From Streptomyces tibetensis (GTDB lineage Bacteria > Actinomycetota > Actinomycetes > Streptomycetales > Streptomycetaceae): DNA of 64,000 nt. Where the stretch lies: positions 62,001-126,000 of the forward strand of contig NZ_SZVW01000026.1 in NCBI RefSeq assembly GCF_007655005.1, in the 5' to 3' direction. The notes below the pieces were generated by a model. The model saw nothing but the letters and a program-made list of their open reading frames with translations. It was not told where the DNA came from and ran no database searches. Positions 59,708-64,000 of the stretch are shown piece after piece (positions within the stretch are counted from its first letter, which is position 1; each line of letters starts with the position of its first letter). Position numbers and translations under genes: made by a program.

Positions 59708-60379
59708 ATGAGCGAGTCGCACGTCTGGGACGAGGTCGACGCCTACTTCACCGCCCACCTCGCCCCGGACGACGATGCCCTGGCGGCCGCCCTGCGGGAC
59801 AGCGACGCCGCCGGGCTTCCGCACATCAACGTCGCCGGGAACCAGGGCAAGCTCCTCCAGCTCCTCGCCCAGATCCAGGGCGCCCGGCACATCCTGGAGA
59901 TCGGCACGCTCGGCGGCTACAGCACCATCTGGCTGGGCCGCGCCCTGCCCGCCGACGGCCGGCTGGTCTCCCTGGAGTACGACCCCCGGCACGCCGAGGT
60001 CGCCGTCCGCAACATCGCCCGCGCGGGCCTGGAGAATCTGGTCGAGGTGCGGGTGGGCCCGGCACTGGAGTCGCTGCCCAAGCTGGCCGACGAGAACCCG
60101 CCCCCGTTCGACCTGGTCTTCATCGACGCCGACAAGGCCAACAACCCGCACTACGTGGAGTGGGCGATCAGGCTCACCAGCACGGGCAGCCTGATCGTCC
60201 TCGACAACGTCGTACGGGGCGGCCGGGTCGTCGACGCGGACAGCACCGCCCCGGACGTGACGGGCACCCGCACGGCGATCGAGCTGATCGCCGGCCATCC
60301 GAGGCTGAGCGGCACGGCGATCCAGACGGTGGGGATGAAGGGCTACGACGGGTTCGCGCTGGCACGCGTGCTGGCGTGA
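59708..60379 (+). CDS. O-methyltransferase, caffeoyl-CoA type
   Basis: 223 residues. Motif I ILEIGTLGGYSTIWLGRAL at about 62-80, LVSLEYDPRHAEVAVRNI, and the metal-binding FDLVFIDADKANNPHYVEW place it in the small divalent-metal-dependent O-methyltransferases. The substrate is probably a catechol-like secondary metabolite, unknown. It is monocistronic. Confidence 0.92.
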   Translation: MSESHVWDEVDAYFTAHLAPDDDALAAALRDSDAAGLPHINVAGNQGKLLQLLAQIQGARHILEIGTLGGYSTIWLGRALPADGRLVSLEYDPRHAEVAVRNIARAGLENLVEVRVGPALESLPKLADENPPPFDLVFIDADKANNPHYVEWAIRLTSTGSLIVLDNVVRGGRVVDADSTAPDVTGTRTAIELIAGHPRLSGTAIQTVGMKGYDGFALARVLA

Positions 60380-60389
60380 GGCCGGGCCG

Positions 60390-60782
60390 TCACACCTCGT
60401 GGTAGAAGCCCACGTTGACGCTGCGCGGGGCGGTGCGGTCCTGGATGATGATCTCGCCGCTGCCGCCCCGGGGCAGCGGGACGGTGCCGCCGTAGGTCAG
60501 GGGCCGGGCGTGCTCCCCCATCATCAGCCGTACCTCGGAGGACGGGTCGGGCTGGGAGCCGCGCAGCCAGGTGACCTGCCAGGTCCCCTCCGGCCCGCAC
60601 AGGAACTCCAGGTGGACGCGGGAGACGAACAGCCAGTCGTCCGGCGTGCTCAGCCGGCACACGGACTTGTCGCGGCCCACCCGCAGCACCGCGCCCGGCT
60701 CGCTGGGCGCGTCGGCCATGAGCATGCCGGCCGTGGCGCCCGCCTCCGCCTCCGCGACGGTGGCCATGGTGAGTTCGAGCAC
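60390..60782 (-). CDS. FHA-domain protein
   Basis: 130 residues from a GTG at 60782 with AGGAGGAG upstream. The FHA fold is visible: VLRVGRDKSVCRLSTPDDWLFVSRVHLEFLCGPEGTWQVTWLRG (GR..., S..H motif), then DRTAPRSVNVGFYHEV. FHA domains bind phosphothreonine and read out Ser/Thr kinase signalling; no kinase gene is nearby. Convergent with the methyltransferase. Confidence 0.88.
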   Translation of the reverse strand: MLELTMATVAEAEAGATAGMLMADAPSEPGAVLRVGRDKSVCRLSTPDDWLFVSRVHLEFLCGPEGTWQVTWLRGSQPDPSSEVRLMMGEHARPLTYGGTVPLPRGGSGEIIIQDRTAPRSVNVGFYHEV

Positions 60783-60878
60783 GTGCGCTCCTCCTGAGAC
60801 GTCCTGGTGGGTCAGCCAGGTTCTTGACCCGCCGCATGATAAAACGCCCGGCCACGCGGTGTCCGGCACAATGGCCTC

Positions 60879-61286
60879 ATGACCGAGCGAAAGCCACCGG
60901 GCGTCGACTTCGAGTCCTGGGTCGACAAGCAGATCCGTGACGCGGAGGCACGCGGGGAGTTCGACCGGCTGCCGGGCGCGGGCGCACCGCTCCCCCCTGA
61001 GGTCGAGAGCACCTACGACGAACTGTGGTGGGTCAAGCGGAAGATGGCCCGCGAGGGCTTCTCCGTCCTCCCGCCGGCGCTGGCCCTGCGCAAGGAGGCG
61101 GAGGACGCGCTGGAGGCCGCGCTCGCGGCCCCCTCGGAGCGGATCGTCCGGAAGATCATCGACGAGGTCAACGTGAAGATCCGCGACATGATGTTCAAGC
61201 CGCCGCCCGGCCCCCCGCTGGGAAAGAAGCCGTACGACGTCGAGGACGTCGTACGGCTGTGGCGGGAGCGCCGGGCGGATCACTGA
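60879..61286 (+). CDS. DUF1992 (DnaJ homologue subfamily C28-like) protein
   Basis: 135 residues. The DUF1992 core is complete: SWVDKQIRDAEARGEFDRLPGAGAPLP, WWVKRKMAREGFSVLPPALALRKEAED and KIRDMMFKPPPGPPLGKKPYDVEDVVRLW. The family is found alone in bacteria and fused to J-domains in animals; its role is unknown. Confidence 0.93.
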   Translation: MTERKPPGVDFESWVDKQIRDAEARGEFDRLPGAGAPLPPEVESTYDELWWVKRKMAREGFSVLPPALALRKEAEDALEAALAAPSERIVRKIIDEVNVKIRDMMFKPPPGPPLGKKPYDVEDVVRLWRERRADH

Positions 61287-61305
61287 CCGGGGCGATCACC
61301 CCGCG

Positions 61306-62028
61306 TCACACATGCAGCAGTTTCTCGGCCAGCTCGCGGTAGTCCTTCAGGGCCAGCCGGAGCTGCTCGGTGTCGGCCGACGACACGGACCTGCTCTCGC
61401 CGCCCTCGACGGACTGCCAGGAGTGGCGCAGGGTGCGACGGCGCTGCGTCACGGCCTCGGTGAAGCGGGCCGCGATCTCCTCCAGCACGTGGTCGGCCTC
61501 CTCGACGGCGGCCCGGGGCCCGTCGACGAACCCGGCGACGGCATGGTGCAGCTGCGAGCCGAGCTTGTCGCACTCCTCGTGGGCGAGGAGGTTGGCCCGG
61601 TTCTTGGCGGAGCCGACCTTGCCGGGGCCGGTGCCGTGCTCGCCGCGCAGGGCGTCGGTGCCGTGCCGGCCGGTGCCGTGCGGGTCGGTTCCCGTCCGGT
61701 CGAGGTCGTTCCTGTCGAGGTCGTTCCGGCCGAGGTCGTTCCGGCCGAGGTCGTTCCGGCCGAGGTCGTTCCGGCCGAGGTCGTTCCGGTCGGTGGCGGG
61801 CACGTCCGTGCCGTGCGCCGCGGCGCGGTCCGCGTCGGTGCCGTGCGTGGCGCCGCGGTCCGTTGCGAGGTCACGGTCCGCGCCGCGGTCCGGTTCCAGG
61901 TCCCGGGCCGTCTCGCGGCGGTCCGTGCCCGGTGCGGTCGGGCGGTGGCCGGTGCCCAGGGCGCTCTCGCCGCGGGCGTCCGGGGCGGCCGGCGTCTGGT
62001 CACCGGGCGGTCGGGTCATGTCGGTCAT
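61306..62028 (-). CDS. Disordered-N-terminus protein with pentapeptide repeats and a helical C-terminal domain
   Basis: 240 residues. The first half is low-complexity Asp/Arg/Thr/Gly, including six RNDL(G/D) units encoded by a 15-bp repeat. The C-terminal ~110 residues are helical (LLAHEECDKLGSQLHHAVAGFVDGPRAAVEEADHVLEEIAARF...LRLALKDYRELAEKLL). FVDGPRAAVEEADHVLEEI resembles FVDSPREAVAEADRLLAEL of the next gene upstream, so the two proteins share a domain. 4-base gap to that gene, so one operon. Confidence 0.82.
   Translation of the reverse strand: MTDMTRPPGDQTPAAPDARGESALGTGHRPTAPGTDRRETARDLEPDRGADRDLATDRGATHGTDADRAAAHGTDVPATDRNDLGRNDLGRNDLGRNDLGRNDLDRNDLDRTGTDPHGTGRHGTDALRGEHGTGPGKVGSAKNRANLLAHEECDKLGSQLHHAVAGFVDGPRAAVEEADHVLEEIAARFTEAVTQRRRTLRHSWQSVEGGESRSVSSADTEQLRLALKDYRELAEKLLHV
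61701..61790 (-). repeat. 15-bp tandem repeat encoding RNDLG units
   Basis: CGAGGTCGTTCCGGC-like units start at 61701, 61716, 61731, 61746, 61761 and 61776. The frame is kept. Confidence 0.95.
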
Positions 62029-62032
62029 TGCC

Positions 62033-62728
62033 TCAACTCTCCTTCGCCTGACGTCGGTTCATCGCCCAGGGCAGGTGCCCGCCGCGGGCCGGGGCCTTGC
62101 GGCCGCCGTTCACAGCCGCGCGCTCGCGGCCGCTGTCGTGCCGTGCACCGGTGTGGCCACCGCCGTCGTGGCGGGCCGGCTTCACCAGTTCCTCGAACAG
62201 GGCGCGGGCCGCCACAAAGGCCTCACGCATGTCTTCCGTGCCCTGGCCGCCGTCACGGGCGTCCTCCGCGCGCAGGTGCGCCGCGCGGTGCACGCGCCGG
62301 TAGCCGTCCACGTGGTGGGCGTGGTGCACGGACAGCGCGGCCAGCTGTTCCTCGTACTGCCCGCCGTCCGGGAAACCCCGGGCACCGGCGAGCTCGGCGA
62401 GCAACCGGTCCGCTTCGGCGACGGCCTCGCGCGGCGAGTCGACGAACCGCTCCTGAGCGGCCGTCCAGCGCGCCTCGTACTGCTCGCGCTGCGCCGGCTC
62501 CAGCGACCGCTCGCGCAGATCGCCGTGGCGCTGCACGCGCTCGGTCAGTTCGCGCTCGGCCGCTTTGGCGTCACCGTCGTGCCGGGCGACGGCCCGGTCG
62601 TACTCGGGTCCGAAGCGCCGCTTCAGGCTCGGGCCCTGCCGAGGGCCGCGGGCGCGCAGGGTCATGACGGCCGCGATGATGACGACCGCCGCGATCACGA
62701 TCAGAGCAATGATCAGGCCAGTGGACAT
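62033..62728 (-). CDS. Membrane-anchored helical protein, paralogous domain to its neighbour
   Basis: 231 residues from the ATG at 62728. One N-terminal helix (LIIALIVIAAVVIIAAVMTL) anchors it, followed by a charged, helical cytosolic or extracytoplasmic region (RRFGPEYDRAVARHDGDAKAAERELTERVQRHGDLRERSLEPAQREQYEARWTAAQERFVDSPREAVAEADRLLAEL). The tail is His/Gly-rich (HTGARHDSGRERAAVNGG). It shares the FVDxPRxAV(A/E)EADxxL motif with the next protein. The function is not known. Confidence 0.85.
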   Translation of the reverse strand: MSTGLIIALIVIAAVVIIAAVMTLRARGPRQGPSLKRRFGPEYDRAVARHDGDAKAAERELTERVQRHGDLRERSLEPAQREQYEARWTAAQERFVDSPREAVAEADRLLAELAGARGFPDGGQYEEQLAALSVHHAHHVDGYRRVHRAAHLRAEDARDGGQGTEDMREAFVAARALFEELVKPARHDGGGHTGARHDSGRERAAVNGGRKAPARGGHLPWAMNRRQAKES

Positions 62729-62889
62729 GAATGCCTTCCGGGTTTCTCGGCCCAACCGGCTCTCCTCGCGAGCCGGTTCGCCCGTCGGGTAGCCCCAAAG
62801 CCCGTCTCCAAACGGCGCCCGGCCGCACGAGGGCGGGAACACGTAGCCGGAATTATTCGGTTGCGTGTCCGAGGGGGCGGCTGCGGAGA

Positions 62890-63426
62890 ATGCGGTTCGT
62901 GATGTGGACCGTGACGCCGGAACCGTACGACTCACCCGTCGCCGCCGCCCTGTGGCGGGCGTACTACACCGAGGTCAGCGATCGCTGGTACCTGCTGCAC
63001 GAGGGGCGCCGGACCGACCCGGCCGAGCTGGAGCGGGAGATCGCGGCCCAGTCGGGCGCCGATCTCGCCCCGCCGGGCGGCCGGTTGCTCGTCGCCCGGT
63101 ACGGCGGTGAGCCGGCCGGCAGCGCGGGCGTACGGCTGCTGGACGGCGCGACCGCCGAGCTGAAGCGGGTGTTCCTGTACGAGGTGATGCGCGGTCGGGG
63201 CGGCGCGCCGCTCCTGGTCCGGGCCGCCGAGGACGCCGCACGCGCGCTCGGCGCCACCCGGATGATCCTCGACACCCGCGGCGATCTCGTCGAGGCCCGC
63301 GGTCTGTACGCCCGCCTCGGCTACACGGAGACCGAACCGCACAACGACGACCGGTACGCGGAGCACTGGTTCAGCAAGGAACTGACCCGGCCTCAGGCGG
63401 GCTCCTGCGAAGGGCGCACCCGGTAG
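62890..63426 (+). CDS. GNAT-family N-acetyltransferase
   Basis: 178 residues. The acetyl-CoA loop is AELKRVFLYEVMRGRGGAPLLVRAAEDAARALGATRMILDTRG, then EARGLYARLGYTETEPHNDD. It starts at the ATG at 62890 (MRFVMWTVTPEPYDSPVA). The acceptor is unknown. The 3' end overlaps the convergent MFS-MarR gene by 34 bases. Confidence 0.9.
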   Translation: MRFVMWTVTPEPYDSPVAAALWRAYYTEVSDRWYLLHEGRRTDPAELEREIAAQSGADLAPPGGRLLVARYGGEPAGSAGVRLLDGATAELKRVFLYEVMRGRGGAPLLVRAAEDAARALGATRMILDTRGDLVEARGLYARLGYTETEPHNDDRYAEHWFSKELTRPQAGSCEGRTR

Positions 63427-64000
63427 GGCCGCTCGCGTCGCGAGCCGCACAGTTCGGCGTTCAGCTCCCGCACGAGCTGCTCCAGGTCGGCCGGCCGGTC
63501 CGGCCCCCACCAGTCGCCGAGGAGCTCGGCGAGGGACTCCTCGCGGGCCTGGGCCAGCCGGCCGGCGACCTCGCGTCCCTCGTCGGTCAGGGCCATGTCG
63601 ACGCCCCGGCGCACGGCGAGGCGGCGTTCCTCGGCCTGCCGGGCGGCCTCCATGATCACGGTCAGCGGCAGGGGCATGGCGTCGGCGAGCACGCCCGGCT
63701 CCACGGAGCCGTAGCGCCGCATCCGCAGCAGCAGCCAGCTCGTCGCGGGCAGCAGGTCGTAGCCCGCACGGGCGGTGATCTTCCGGTAGATCTCGCGTCG
63801 TCCCGCGCGGGTGCCGAGCACCGACAGCGCCCGGCACACCTCGTCGTACGAGGACCGCTCGACGGGGTTGCTGGCGAGGGTCTCGCTGGCGTCGGGTGCG
63901 GTGACCGAGCCGCGCAGCCGGTCCTCCTTCAGGAACCAGGCCAGTACGAAGCCGAGGAGCGCGACGGGGGCTGCGTACAGGAAGACGTCCGTGATGGAGA
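63393..64000 (-). CDS. MFS drug exporter with fused MarR-like C-terminal domain, 5' part outside window
   Basis: The frame is open to the window edge. The visible start is the end of a DHA2-type exporter (DVFLYAAPVALLGFVLAWFLKEDRLRG). It is followed, without a stop, by a linker and a MarR-like winged-helix domain (RREIYRKITARAGYDLLPATSWLLLRMRRYG...LPLTVIMEAARQAEERRLAVRRGVDMALTDEGREVAGRLAQARE). Fused exporter-regulator proteins of this kind are common in Streptomyces. The MarR part may sense the exported drug. Confidence 0.85.
   Translation of the reverse strand, partial: SITDVFLYAAPVALLGFVLAWFLKEDRLRGSVTAPDASETLASNPVERSSYDEVCRALSVLGTRAGRREIYRKITARAGYDLLPATSWLLLRMRRYGSVEPGVLADAMPLPLTVIMEAARQAEERRLAVRRGVDMALTDEGREVAGRLAQAREESLAELLGDWWGPDRPADLEQLVRELNAELCGSRRERPYRVRPSQEPA

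Noticed and set aside
1..64000. CRISPR arrays, tRNA or rRNA genes
   Set aside because: No regularly spaced repeat-spacer structure and no tRNA-like clover-leaf or rRNA core sequences were seen. The tandem repeats found lie in genes or short intergenic runs without spacers.

Overview
The window is chromosomal DNA of a Streptomyces or very close relative. It has very high GC, heavy G/C use at codon third positions, many GTG starts, tightly overlapping operons and Streptomyces-type families (DUF397, DUF5753, SCO2322 family, GT87-PAP2 fusion, KstR). Nothing marks it as plasmid or phage, apart from a less GC-rich segment at the left edge.

Layout. 1-5.1 kb: two large minus-strand genes of unknown function, one cut by the window edge, next to the 3' end of the RNase P RNA gene rnpB (5099-5508). 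5.4-16.1 kb: housekeeping and stress genes (DMT exporter, AraC and MerR regulators, broken Uma2 gene, yaaA, eda, RNase HI/phosphatase, zinc-ribbon protein, Nif3). 16.1-19.2 kb: SDR, zinc alcohol dehydrogenase and MaoC hydratase behind a KstR-like operator. 19.4-30.9 kb: kinase / pyruvyl-transferase-like / response-regulator operon, two MFS exporters, methyltransferase, cell-wall amidase, F420-type oxidoreductase. 31.1-38.4 kb: a GT4 / methyltransferase / toroid-protein operon, then kstR, ferredoxin, aldehyde dehydrogenase and a metallo-beta-lactamase-fold hydrolase, with a TPP-riboswitch-like RNA running antisense toward kstR. 38.6-45.2 kb: a phosphotransferase, then a cobalamin riboswitch and a five-gene ECF-type uptake operon with a secreted alpha/alpha-toroid protein. 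45.3-50.8 kb: an accessory cluster (ArgG-like enzyme with a frameshift, Ile-dioxygenase-like hydroxylase, EamA exporter, LuxR-type regulator, 46-residue exported peptide, cytosolic PBP-like protein). 50.9-53.5 kb: a divergent CYP125-like/FadA5-like pair with two KstR-like operators. 53.5-55.8 kb: DUF397, two broken genes and two secreted wall-related proteins. 55.8-64 kb: GT87-PAP2 fusion, ProP-type MFS, O-methyltransferase, FHA protein, DUF1992, two related proteins with a shared helical motif, GNAT, and a partial MFS-MarR fusion.

How parts fit. KstR and five operator-like palindromes link four separate loci (19.2, 34.4, 37.3 and 52.2 kb) into a predicted steroid or sterol side-chain degradation regulon: CYP125-like oxidation, SDR and MaoC steps, FadA5-like thiolysis, with ferredoxin and aldehyde dehydrogenase in support. 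The cobalamin-riboswitch operon looks like a vitamin B12 or corrinoid capture and import system whose surface protein resembles transcobalamin in overall plan. The 45-51 kb cluster looks like production and export of a modified amino acid under regulator/peptide control. Two Streptomyces-type interspersed repeats occur six times in all, four of them in frame inside genes and one inside the cobalamin riboswitch.
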